Below, one piece after another: positions 10,992-56,331 of a stretch of 64,000 bases of DNA (positions within the stretch are counted from its first letter, which is position 1; each line of letters opens with the position of its first letter). The notes beneath the pieces are model-generated. The model saw only the letters and a list, made by a program, of their open reading frames with translations, ran no database searches and was not told the origin of the DNA. The DNA is from Mesostigma viride. Taxonomy: Eukaryota; Streptophyta; Mesostigmatophyceae; Mesostigmatales; Mesostigmataceae. The translations under genes and the position numbers were made by a program. The stretch lies in assembly GCA_009746045.1 (NCBI GenBank), contig RPFO01000072.1, positions 5,956,933 through 6,020,932 on the forward strand, in the 5' to 3' direction.

Positions 10992-12365
10992 ATGACGACT
11001 ACCAAAGCAAAACGAGGGCTGGAAAAGGAGCTGGCACAGCTTCCCAGCGCCCAGCCCAACCCTCTCGCCCTCGCCATTGTTCAGCCGCCAGGCTTACCCG
11101 CCAAACCCTCGCCAAGCGCCTCGCCTGAGCCCAAGAAACCATGCCACGATCGCCACAAATGGAGCAAATTCTTGCCCGGCGACGGAATGTTCTCCCTCCT
11201 CGAGTGGCAGCAGCTGTCGCCGCAGGAAGTCGTCGAAGTTCTCCAGTTCCTCACACAGGAGCGGAAGCTCTTTGTGCCCTGGAGAGGGAGGGCGGCTATC
11301 GACTACCGCGACACGTCCTGGCTCTACACCTGTGCCGAATCCCGCCAACGCGAGTCTATCTTGACCAGCTACTACCAGCGCAGCTTCGGCGCCATCCACA
11401 GAGAACTTTGGAACGCACTCAACGCCCCAGCCCCCGCACAGCCGGCAGCCCCATCGGCTTCCTCCCTCTGCAAGGATGACATCCGCGCAGTGCTGGAGGA
11501 GCACGTGACCTGGCCGCTGGCCGAGAAGATGACCTCGCTGAACACCACGCTCAACACGGTCGAGGCCCGGGTCTCCAACGTGGAAACCAAGGTCGTCCAC
11601 AAGCTACAACCACAGTTCACGGCGCTACACACCGCGGCGCAGGCTTCGGAAACGCATGCTGCACTTGTCTCTCGCCTTAACCAGGTGGAAGGCAAGTGCG
11701 GCGTGCTCATGAAGAAGCTTGAGGCCATCACCGCCCACACCGAGGCCCTGGCCACACAGGTCCCAAAGCTAGCGGAGCAGACGGCCACCATTGCCTCCCA
11801 GCCACCCCGGCAGGATGCTGGTGACCTCCCGCTCTCCTACGCGGACCTGCTGCGGACAGCGACCGCCTCCACCACCGACGCCATCGCCACGAAGCTCCAG
11901 GAGCTGGAGGACCACCGCCAGGCCCAGCAACGGGAGGTCACCGATCGCGCTCGCCGCGAGTGCCGAGTGGTGCTACGTCGCTTCCCCCAGAAGCCAGGTG
12001 AGACGTCAACCTCCCTTGCTGACGAGATCAAGAAACAGCTTCTTACCCTCATGGGCCTGGTAGGTGAGGTAGAACTGCGTGGGTGCCACCGCCTTCCCCA
12101 CTCACGGGACAAGGCGGCCACCCCACCAGTCCTGCTCACCTTCATCTCCCCTGAGGATAAGCAGCGGTTCCTCTCTCGTCGCAAGCGGTTGCACGACCTC
12201 ACCTGGACGCTGGATGACGACCTAACCCCCGCTCAGCAACAGCAGCGACGCGACCTGTGGCCGGAATACCTCCGCCATAAGCAGGACCCCCAGAAGCCCA
12301 AGGTGTACTGGAGGGGCGGGGACCTGATGATCAACCACAAGATGTGGACGCCCCCAGCGGGCTAG
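10992..12365 (+). CDS. LINE ORF1-like RNA-binding protein (457 aa)
   Basis: An intact ORF starts at the first ATG after the leader. Residues 1-60 are Pro/Ser/Ala-rich with QPPGLPAKPSPSASPEPKK, a motif shared in shorter form with the 61320 copy. Residues about 175-275 form a coiled coil with many heptads. Residues about 315-400 resemble the RRM-like domain of L1 ORF1p (RECRVVLRRFPQK, VELRGCHRLPHSRDKA, PPVLLTFISPEDKQRFLSRR). Residues 400-450 resemble its C-terminal domain (WTLDDDLTPAQQQQRRDLWP). Proteins of this type trimerise, bind the element RNA and act as chaperones. The function here is inferred from architecture. The frame is undamaged, so the insertion may be recent. Confidence 0.8.
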   Translation: MTTTKAKRGLEKELAQLPSAQPNPLALAIVQPPGLPAKPSPSASPEPKKPCHDRHKWSKFLPGDGMFSLLEWQQLSPQEVVEVLQFLTQERKLFVPWRGRAAIDYRDTSWLYTCAESRQRESILTSYYQRSFGAIHRELWNALNAPAPAQPAAPSASSLCKDDIRAVLEEHVTWPLAEKMTSLNTTLNTVEARVSNVETKVVHKLQPQFTALHTAAQASETHAALVSRLNQVEGKCGVLMKKLEAITAHTEALATQVPKLAEQTATIASQPPRQDAGDLPLSYADLLRTATASTTDAIATKLQELEDHRQAQQREVTDRARRECRVVLRRFPQKPGETSTSLADEIKKQLLTLMGLVGEVELRGCHRLPHSRDKAATPPVLLTFISPEDKQRFLSRRKRLHDLTWTLDDDLTPAQQQQRRDLWPEYLRHKQDPQKPKVYWRGGDLMINHKMWTPPAG

Positions 12366-12786
12366 AATAGCAATAGCCCTAGCTTGTAACCATTGGAGTC
12401 ACTGTCGCTAAGGCAGCCATGCCTAGAATGTTTGCCTAGCTGTGCCAACAAACCTAGTCACGTGCCGCCAACGCACGGTACACAACCAGCCATAGCCTTA
12501 GCCTAGTTCTAGTACAGCCATGCTACGCCCTGGCTATGTTCAGATTACTTGCCCACGCTCCTTGCTATGACATGCTCACATGGGTCTTATTGCACCCACA
12601 GTTTGCCGGATCGTTAGCCTGTCCTTTTAGCTAGCCGCGCCCGATTGCAGCTGTGGCATGCCTTTGGCATGAAGGAGACTGGGGGTCTCTGCCCTTTCTC
12701 CTGTAGTGCACACACAGGGATTAAAAGCACTTCGGTGCTCCGTGACTCCCCAACGGGAGCACGAGTTTAATTAATTAATTAATTAA
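12366..12786 (+). promoter_or_regulatory. Conserved 3' UTR and terminal hairpin of the ORF1-only element
   Basis: This about 420-bp non-coding tail is nearly identical to 14885-15297 behind the second copy. It ends ATTAAAAGCACTT(C/T)GGTGCTCC..., where GTGCTCC pairs with GGAGCAC around a CCCCAACG loop, and then runs into (TTAA)n. Conservation of a non-coding end shared with other copies suggests the recognition site for the reverse transcriptase that copies the RNA. Confidence 0.7.
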
Positions 12787-14299
12787 TCTGGGACGGCATG
12801 CTGATCTGGGATCTCCAATGCAGTTCTCAGTGGACGGACCCCCGACGTCAGGCTGCATGACGAACACCTGGCCGAAATGGGGGGAAAGGCTTCTATGGTC
12901 CAGAATCATGCCTGCCTTCAGCATCCTCTCGCGCATGCTGCCAGTTGGCATGGTCTTCAGGCTGGTCAGACCGGTGCGGTTCTCCAGATACTCTGCCGTG
13001 CGAGTCTTCCTCTCACCCCACAGGATGCCGGCTCCACCAGAAATCTCTGACAGGGTGTGCTTGTCGGTGGTCGTCCTAGCTACGCAAGTACCCGGCGAAG
13101 CTAGGCTTTTTGGTTGGCATGTCCAGTCACCTTGCAGGCCACCTCATGCGGCACGCCTACCTCATCCAGGCGGTTGGCCAAAGCCACCCTGCCAGAGTGC
13201 GGGGTGATGTTCCCCACCCAGCCGAACCGGTCAGCTGCCTTCTTGATGACTGAGCCCACGCTGTTGACGCCGCGTGCCAGATCCTTGTAGTACCAGTAGG
13301 GGCCCCTGGGGTTGACGAGCTTGCCTGTGAAGAACGGCTTGTCAGGCTCTGCGCCTGGAATCTTGCGCGAAACGTACAGCAGGTACGTCTCGATGAAATC
13401 TTCGTGATAGATGAAGAGAGGCTCACGACGGTTAGCGACAGGCGTGGTCGTGCGGTTCTTCTTCGCCCAGCCCTCCTTGTACACGATATACTGGCGCCCT
13501 GAAGAATCTACCTCAGGACCGATGAACTCGCTGTTCCGCGTGCCGTGGATCTCAGAGAATCCACGGCGGCCAGTGTTGATCAACTGAGGCCAAGAAGACC
13601 AGCCTGTACGTCAAAAAGGCCGTCTTGGGTGTTCACGTCAGCCATGTCAGACACCAGAAACTGCTCTTGCATCTCCAGGGTGATGGCGCCAGCCTTGCGC
13701 ATGCCCCGTCCAAAACCGGCTCTAATGCTGGTCTCCTTTGACTTCATGTACGCGTCATATGCCTCCTTGAAGTCATTGGAGATTCTGCCAGAATCAGTTG
13801 CTGCGGCGGATTCACTGGGCGCTGGTCGAGTGGCATGGCACGCAACTCCTTCTGAACACGGCTGCGCAGGATACGGTGGATGGCGGCCCAAAAGCAATCC
13901 AGCGAGGACTCGCAATAAAGACCCCCCTTCTCCTTCCTGATCTCGAGCCAGAAAATAGGGAGCTCGCGTGCAAGCTGAGGCAACTCCAGATCAAGGATAC
14001 TTGAGATCTCTTGCTTGGGCCATGACGAGATGTCCAGAGATACAGAATTCGCGATCCTGTGCTTCCGCCAGGCGTTGTAGAGGAGGCGCTCCAGCGAGGC
14101 GCCCGACTTGCCGCCGCCTTGCGCATCGGTGGCGTCATGGATGTTGTCCTCGTACGCACAGAAGAATCTCGCAGTAGTCGTCGAGGGGCCTGCCATGGCA
14201 GGGCTCCCTCTCATAGGTGGATGTACTGTCTACTGACGTGACGACAGTTTCCGCGCGATATATATGAACTCTCCGAGCAGCAACACCTGCAACTGGGTT

Positions 14300-15300
14300 T
14301 CTTAGCCCCGGCAGGATGCTGGTGACCTCCCGCCGCTCTCCTACGCGGACCTGCTGCGGTCAGCGACCGCCTCCACCACTGACGCCATCGCCACGAAGCT
14401 CCAGGAGCTGGAGGACCACCGCCAGGCCCAGCAACAAGAGGTCACCGACCGCGCTCGCCGCGAGTGCCAAGTGGTGCTACGTCGCTTCCCCCAGACGCCA
14501 GGTGAGACGTCAACCTCTCTTGCTGACGAGCTCAAGAACCAGCTTCTTACCCTCATCATGGGCTTGGTAGGTGAGGTAGAACTGCGTGGGTGCCACCGCC
14601 TTCCCCACTCACGGGACAAGGCGGGTCCCCCACCAGCTAGTCCTGCTCACCTTCCCCTCCCCTGAGGATAAGCAGCGGTTCCTCTCTCGTCGCAAGAGGT
14701 TGCACGACCTCACCTGGACGCTGGATGACGACCTGACCCCCGCTCAGCATGCAACAGCATGCAGCGACGCGACCTGTGGCCGGAATACCTCCGCCAAAAG
14801 CAGGACCCCCAGAAGCCCAAGGTGTAATGGCGGGGCGGGGACCTGATGATCAACCACAAGATGTGGACGCCACCAGCGAGCTAGAATAGCAATAGCCCTA
14901 GCTTGTAACCACTGGAGTCACTGCCGCTAAGGCAGCCATGCCTAGAATGTTTGCCTAGCTGTGCCAACATACCTAGCCACGTGCCGCCAACGCACAGTAC
15001 ACAACCAGCCATAGCCTTAGCCTAGTCCTAGTACAGCCATGCTACGCCCTGGCGATGTTCAGATTACTTGCCCACGCTATACTTGTTATGCCACGCTTAC
15101 ATGGGTCTTATTGCACCCACAGTTTGCCGGATCGTTAGCCTGTCCTTTTAGCTAGCGTGCCCGAATGCAGCTGTGGCATCATTGCCTTTGGCATGAAGGA
15201 GACTGGGCTTCTCTGTCGTTTCTCCTGTAGTGCACACAGAGGGATTAAAAGCACTTTGGTGCTCCGTGACTCCCCAACGGGAGCACGTGTTTAATTAATA
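14300..15300 (+). pseudogene. 5'-truncated, decayed second copy of the ORF1-only element
   Basis: Homology with the first copy begins at the equivalent of 11805 (CCCCGGCAGGATGCTGGTGA). It continues through the RRM-like region, the 3' UTR and the TTAATTAATAA tail. The reading frame is broken by small insertions (an extra CCG-like triplet near 14332, an extra ATC near 14557), an in-frame TAG near 14637 and a TAC to TAA change at about 14826. Sharp 5' truncation with a preserved 3' end is the usual product of target-primed reverse transcription. It lies just upstream of the Crypton-like gene's start. Confidence 0.85.
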
Positions 15301-16793
15301 AGCGCCGATCCAACGGTCAGAAGCATCAAGAGTAAAAAAAACGCGACGCCCATACGGAAAAAAAAGCTGAAGCCCAAGAGGACAAAAAATAACGCCTCAT
15401 AAAAAGCGCCAAAAAAGAGCGCCCGCTAAACCCGTCGACGTCGCCCCCCCCCCCACACGCTACGCTCGCCCACCCGCGTCTCCAATTTCTCCGCGCCGCT
15501 TAAACCACCTGCGCTTCCCATGGCCTCGTACTGGGTTTCTGGAGTGAAAATCGGACAGTGGAAAATTTCATCCACGGCTGATAAATGGCGCGCGCCGAGG
15601 ATCATAAACATTTCAAGGCAAGGCCAAACGTTTCAAGGAAACTTTTCGAACTTTAAAAGTGAGATCCTATGGCTCAAAACGCCGGGCGGGCCGAGATCTA
15701 GACGGTTGAAAATGCGCGTGCGACCAGCAATTTCAGTGTTCCCCCCGTGACGATCTGATAAACGAAATGGCGCCCCACCAAAAGTGGACAAGCTCAACCA
15801 AGGCTTTTCCCCGCTTTTTCCTTTTTTCCTCTACAGTACTGTACTTGCAGTAGCTCGGGAGTAGCTGCTAAATGAAAAATGGGTGTTCCAAGGTTGGCCC
15901 CCCCCCCCCCCCCCTACTAAATCGTGCCCGGACGGGTCTGCTGTTGTTTGTTGTGTTTGTTGTTGTTACCCACGCCCGCACGGAAACGGCCAGGGCCAGA
16001 ACATCGGCCGAAGTTGATGTCAGGGACAAGCCAGGGGCAAGTCAGGGATTCCAAATCCGAAGACCTGGCTCAGAATGAAAATCGGCCCAGTCCTGCGAAT
16101 GCCAGAAGTTTCGCAATTACATGAGTAAGGTTTCCTTACTGTACAGTACTGTAGACGAGGCGACACCTTGTAACCGTATTCGGGATGTCCCGGGTGACTT
16201 GCGATTGAAGCGAGGCGCGGGCGCTGAGCGCTCAGGCAAATCGCGTGCGCGTCAAGGGTCTCACAAAGAATGGCGGGTTGTGGAGGGATTGCAACAAGAA
16301 CATTCACGGATCGTTGCTCAGAGAGGCTATCGTCGCACTGCAGGCAGCGGAGTTCATTTGACCCTATTCCCAAGTACAACAATATACAGCTAAGAAATCT
16401 CGCCACTCGACAGGCCATGCAGAACCTCGCGATCCTTGAACTTATTGGCATTCTCAACCGAGGCCGAATATCATTTCCAGGATCATGATCTGGTACTTCA
16501 TTTGACTTGCAGCCCGAGTTCGGCCTTTAAAAATCCATGAAACGACGTTCATGGCCCAGAAGCACATGATGAGCAGCGCCAGCTGCTAGCTGCAAGGCAG
16601 CTGCCTGCAGCGGTGTCTCCGCTGACTGGCCGATGCCAAGCTGGTGACCAGCACAACATCGATTTCGATCGTTAACGTTGACATTTAGTTCTGGTGGCGT
16701 GGTCGATCGTCGACGTTGGCAGGCAGGCGCGCGCTGCGGCGCCCGGCTGCGCGCAGTTGCTGCACAGCAATAGCAGAGTCTCTCTTATCAGGC
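15301..16793 (+). promoter_or_regulatory. Spacer and likely promoter region of the giant gene
   Basis: No supported gene is present. Poly-C runs lie at 15444-15454 and 15898-15914, and A-rich stretches at 15333-15420. TACTGTAC-type palindromes occur at about 15832-15846 and 16136-16152, and a GTAGTACAGTACTA palindrome sits near 16888 inside exon 1. The frame of exon 1 stays open upstream of the first ATG (16794) back to about 16716, so an upstream coding exon or start cannot be excluded. No clear TATA box was identified. Confidence 0.4.
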
Positions 16794-52169
<35,376 letters not shown>

Positions 52170-52430
52170 GCTTAGTACGTCCTTATCAGTGACAGTCTGC
52201 TGTGTGGGCACAGGAATCCTTGTTTTACTTCGGGCATACGAACTTCCAGCCATGAAATGGCATGGGAGTGATGGGACTGATGACCTAGCCATGACCTACC
52301 CAGGTCTAGACGTAACTCCGAGTTGCAGTGCCGGTTCTTTTGCATGTGCAGCTGAGAGAGCACTTTCGGGGCCCATTTGTTGCGGCCCGGCCCTTTGAAC
52401 GGGACGCAACAATGAAATAAGTTGTGTACA
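52170..52430 (+). other. 3' flank of the giant gene
   Basis: Non-coding after the TAG at 52167-52169. It contains AATGAAATAAG near 52410, a possible poly(A) region directly before the LINE remnant. Confidence 0.4.
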
Positions 52431-52917
52431 TTTGGCTTCCTTTCATAGTCCGCAGGACTCCAGGACTCATTTCAGGACTTATTGGGGAATTTGTCCTTTG
52501 TTCAGAACTTTTGTATGGAATTATGTCCTCACCTGGCGTGCCCCAGGCCGCACGCGGCAGGGCCGCCACCCGTGGACTTTTCGTGATAGACTCGGCATGG
52601 ACATGTGCCACACTAGACGTGACGGGCTCACACCCGGGCAGCCTCCTGGTTTGTCTGTAATATGGAGGCAGATGGTACGCAAGGATAGATGGCAAGTAGT
52701 GATGAAGGAGACCACCCCCAAGTCTGTGGGGGCTCCGCGTGTGACCGCGTATGGCATTCATAGCGATTCGGGCCACGGTGCCCACACCCCCGTAACTAGG
52801 ACCTAGATAGCTTACACCATCCATTCCATCCCATGTTCCCCTCCCACTGAGGACTTATCAAGGAGACTTATGCTCACGTGACGCAGTCACGTGTCTATTA
52901 ATTAATTAATAAATTAT
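52431..52917 (+). mobile_element. LINE 3' end (ORF2 C-terminus, hairpin, (TTAA)n tail)
   Basis: The frame ending at 52806 encodes the end of a LINE ORF2: WRAPGRTRQGRHPWTFRDRL, then GMDMCHTRRDGLTPGQPPG. Its reverse-complement relative is at 57960-58230 with high identity. Downstream come the hairpin CACGTGACGCAGTCACGTG (52875-52893) and a TTAATTAATTAATAAATTA tail. The element is 5'-truncated, so the reverse-transcriptase domain is absent. Confidence 0.8.
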
Positions 52918-53180
52918 GATAGTTTGTGTGATTCCGACGAATTATCTTAGGCCTAGGTTGAAGTACAAGATCTTCTAGGGGCCAGGTCGTCCCTAGTCGT
53001 CAGACGGCATCTTTCGAGTGTCGTTTTAGCAGCCTCTGGAAGGTCGGCGCTCATGTGGGCGTGCCTGCTTACCAGTGTGCCAGCCTGGTAGCGCAGCCTA
53101 GTTGAAATTGGTCTGAGGACGAAGGTCTCGTCCTCTTGCATGTTGAATAAACGATATTTCGTGTAAAGAGCAACCCCTTG
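52918..53180. other. Unique spacer between two tail-to-tail retroelements
   Basis: Roughly 260 bp between the + strand LINE tail and the - strand element tail. No gene or repeat is recognised. Confidence 0.4.
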
Positions 53181-54190
53181 ATTATATTAATTAATTAATA
53201 TGCACGTGACTGCGTCACGTGGGTGCCAATACACAGTAAAGGAACCTTCAACCCTATATACACAACGAGAAGGAGGGAGGGCGCCCTAGCTCCTCTCACT
53301 GCCGCAAGTGGGCAGGCCGCAGAGCGCTCTCTCCACAGCATGGTGCCGCGGCGCAACACTGTGGGGGCAATTATACAACCAATGCAATGCGGACCATAGG
53401 TAGGCTGATGCATAGCTTATGCTACAGCTAAGGTGAGGTGGGCTCGATCAAGACGTCGGCTAAGGCGCAAGCTGATGGCCACAAGGGCATGCCAGAGCTA
53501 ATTAAAGGTACTTTAACACTGTGCGCTAATATCATTTCAAGTGCTGTCTAAGCTATCCCCGATAATCGATCGCCCCCATGTACTGTAGACAACTATAGCT
53601 TGCATGAGTGCTCTATCCCGGGGGAGCCTGGGGGGGCTTCTACAGTTTCTTGTTGACATAAAGATCCCCGCCCCGCCAGTACACTTGGGGCTTCTCGGGG
53701 TTGGTCTCGTGGCGGATGTGTAGTCGGGCCACTGATCGCGGCGTTGCTGCTGCTGGGCTGGTGTCAGGTCGTTGTCAAGCGACCAGGAGGTGTTCACCAG
53801 TTTCTTGCATGCGGCGAGAGAGGAACCGAACATCGGGCCGTGTGATCGATGTCGCTGAAGGTGAGAACCATGCACTGGAGGGGGCCCAGCCTTGTCCTGT
53901 GGATGGGGCAGGCGGTAGCCGGTAGGCGCCCTGCAGTGTCGCACCGGTGGCAGCTCCATGCACGCCAAGAGTTGTTTCTTCAGCTCGTCCAGAAGAGAGT
54001 CTGGGGTCTCCTCGGGCTGCATGTCGAAGCACCTGAGGATGACCCGGCAGCGGCGACGGTCGTGGTCAGCGGCCTCGCGGCGCGTGTCTTCCAGCTCCTG
54101 CCCGGAGCTTGGTGGTGATGGCGGTGGTGGTAGAGGTTGCCTGGCTCTTGAGCAGGTCAGCCCAGGAGGCGCGAGCCGAGGGGTCATCGC
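53181..54190 (-). pseudogene. ORF1-type retroelement remnant with CACGTGAC hairpin end
   Basis: The - strand frame 54187-53537 carries the RRM-like/C-terminal part of an ORF1-like protein: RRCRVILRCF, LDELKKQLLA, YRLPHPQDKAGPPPV, then SWSLDNDLTPAQQQQRRDQW. It matches the 10992 protein in arrangement, with frame damage after the Gln-rich box. The 3' flank ends in CACGTGACGCAGTCACGTG (53221-53203 read on -) and a TTAA-repeat tail (53200-53181). ORF1-type coding here is joined to the hairpin otherwise seen on ORF2-bearing LINEs, which links the two element types. Confidence 0.7.
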
Positions 54191-55234
54191 TATTGATTAT
54201 ATATACCCGCTGAGTGCTAAGAATTGGCCGGCGTGATCAATCATTCATTGTTAGGCTTGGCATGCTTAGTTAGACGTCTAAAGGACGAGTTTCAGCCCGA
54301 TGAGCAGCTACGTGAAAAGCGTGCATTTGTTTCCCGTGCATATCGTGCAGGGCAGGGGCCAGAATTTTATTCTATACGCTTTGGCTAGATCTTTCGCAGT
54401 ACCACAGTCTAGGGACGCGACACTGGTATCGGAGGTTTAGGCTAGAGCAGTAAAGAGGCCGTTTTGGGCCTGGTCAGGCACACAGCGCAACCAGTGCGGC
54501 GTGAGCTACGAGGTGGCCGCTGCCACTGGAATAGACGATACTGTAGTTGGTAGGGGTAGCGTGGGCTACAACACGGGCCGTTGCCCCTGCAAGCAGCCGT
54601 CTCCATTTTACAAAGCCGCCAGGAACATCAAGGCGACTGTCATAACAAGAGGTACGCAGTTTCTTTTTTCTGTCACGCAATATCAGGTTTCAATCCGCAA
54701 TCAGATTTCCAGCACGTCACGTCGGTTTTTTAACCTTTCCTTTTATTATCAGCGCCTGCATAGAGCTCGCAGTTATGTTGTCTTTGTGTCCAGAATGTGT
54801 AAGTAATGTGCTTTGCAATGCCGTTTCTATCCTATATTGTGGTTTTGGCTCTCACTTAGTTGTGCGCACGTGGAGCACCTTGCATGGGCAAGAGTCGTGT
54901 TGTTCTGTGGTAACCCGTAACCTGGCCCGTCGAAGTTACCGGGCAGGCTACGGGGGCCTCGAAGTTACTGGACAGGTTACGGGGGCTTCAAATTAACTCC
55001 TAGTGTAAAGAGGCGGGCGTAGATGCTGCACCGTAGTTGCGGGTTGGCCTGCTTGGCTGCCCGAGCCTGGCAGACCTCCGGCCAGTTCAGGGCGGCAGCC
55101 CGGGCCTCGAGCTGCTCCGGGGCCGGTATAGTAATCGTCCATGCTCAGTTGGGTATCGTGGGGATTTCGGCGGGCCTTCAGCACCTGCAGTTCGTCTTCC
55201 TTGCGGTGGAACCACCACTGCCGACATCAAGGCC
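54191..55234. other. Spacer, no gene seen
   Basis: Contains two short direct repeats of GAAGTTAC(C/T)GG(G/A)CAGG(C/T)TACGGGGGC at about 54930-54990. No supported reading frame. Confidence 0.4.
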
Positions 55235-56331
55235 CATGGCTCCTTGACATCGACAAGCGCCTCCACGCCACCGCCCTCGCCCTTGAGTGTCTGCACGACA
55301 CCGCAGGCCTCACCGCCCAGGCGGTGAAGGACATCGCTGCCCAGCCGGCATCTGCTGGCCCGGCCAGCGATGCTCCTTCCACCCAGACCTGGGCGGACTT
55401 ACTTAAGCATGCACCACACCACCTCCACGACCTCCACCATCGCGGCACAGCTGAAGCAACAAGCACTCGACCTTCGTGAGGAGGCCGAGCTCGACAATTA
55501 AGCGCAGCCACAACGTCATAGTCAAGCACTTTGATCAGCCGGCAGACGAGACCTCGACGACTCTTCTGACGGCATTTAAGCGCGACATTCTTGCCCCAAC
55601 AATGCAACTCACAGGTGACTGAGCTACCGGGATGTCGGCTGTCCGCCTCCCCCGCGCGCGGGGTAAGGCTGGCCCGGCACCCGTGCTCCTCACCTGGCGA
55701 ACAAGCTGTCGTTCCTTAAATGCCGCAAGAAGCTCTCGCGGACTCGCTACACGCTGGACGACGACTTGACCCTGGCCCAGCAACAACGGCGACGCGAGCT
55801 ATGGCCGACCTACCTTCAGCTCCGGCAGACGGAGCGCGCAGGGGGGACTGACCGGTATACTGGAGGCCCGGGGCGGTCATCCACGTGAATTGACCACAAG
55901 CCCTGGCAGGCACCTCAGTCTAGGGAATATATAACAGTAGAGTAGATTAGTCAGGCTTTAGCCTAGCATGTGCGGTGGCCTACGCGCACGTGCGCTCATA
56001 ATAGCCTCCCATGGATGCCGCCTTCAGAATTTAGCCAAGCCATGCCTATAATGGGACCCCCATGGATGTTGCATTAAGCATTTAGCCACGCTCTGCCTAT
56101 GCAGAGAGTCACTCTCTGCTGAGAAGCCATGCCCTAGCGCTCGGCTCGTACAGCCATATTTATCTTCCACCCCACTGATGATATGCCATGCAGGCCTTCT
56201 AGGCCAGCTCCCCAAGCCGCCCCGTGCGAGCCTGATCGGGATGCATGACCCATCATGGCGGTGCAGGTGCACCTTGTGCACCCAGAGCAGGTGACAGTTT
56301 ACATCCTACACCTGCAAGTTGTAGCCCAGAC

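Larger units (their letters stand above)
10901..12786 (+). mobile_element. Complete ORF1-only non-LTR retroelement with target-site duplication
   Basis: The 10-bp sequence TCTGGGACGG occurs directly before (10891-10900) and after (12787-12796) this segment. It lies inside the tandem repeats of the Crypton-like C-terminal extension, so both insertion boundaries are visible. The element has a 91-bp leader with ACTTGCCAGTATAAA twice, one ORF (10992-12365), a 3' UTR of about 400 bp, a terminal hairpin (GTGCTCC...GGAGCAC, about 12738-12765) and a (TTAA)n tail to 12786. No reverse transcriptase is present. The structure is like mammalian HAL1-type ORF1-only LINE derivatives, so mobilisation in trans is inferred. 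Confidence 0.85.
10444..14214 (-). pseudogene. Crypton-like tyrosine recombinase gene, frameshifted and interrupted
   Basis: Read from 14214 downwards, this resembles Crypton (DUF3504-type) tyrosine recombinases. An N-terminal core-binding stretch (LPIFWLEIRKEKGGLYCESS, then LDCFWAAIHRILR) lies at about 13880-13995. A linker helix region follows (13580-13800). The catalytic domain is at 13101-13583, with an Arg in GRRGFSEIHG, a TPHSGR box and TGHANQK. The expected catalytic Tyr lies just past a 1-nt frameshift near 13100 in an AAAAA run. Further frame changes occur near 13580 and 13800. The C-terminal extension has tandem copies of VEAPSTEKALEIPDQPA and ends FNLTFQMPK at 10444. An ORF1-only retroelement (10901-12786) splits this extension; removing it restores the repeat register. 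The gene is inactive here. Confidence 0.75.

Noticed and set aside
16020-16457. 145-codon - strand frame upstream of the giant gene
   Set aside because: No recognisable motif, mixed composition, and it lies in a probable promoter spacer. Chance cannot be excluded.
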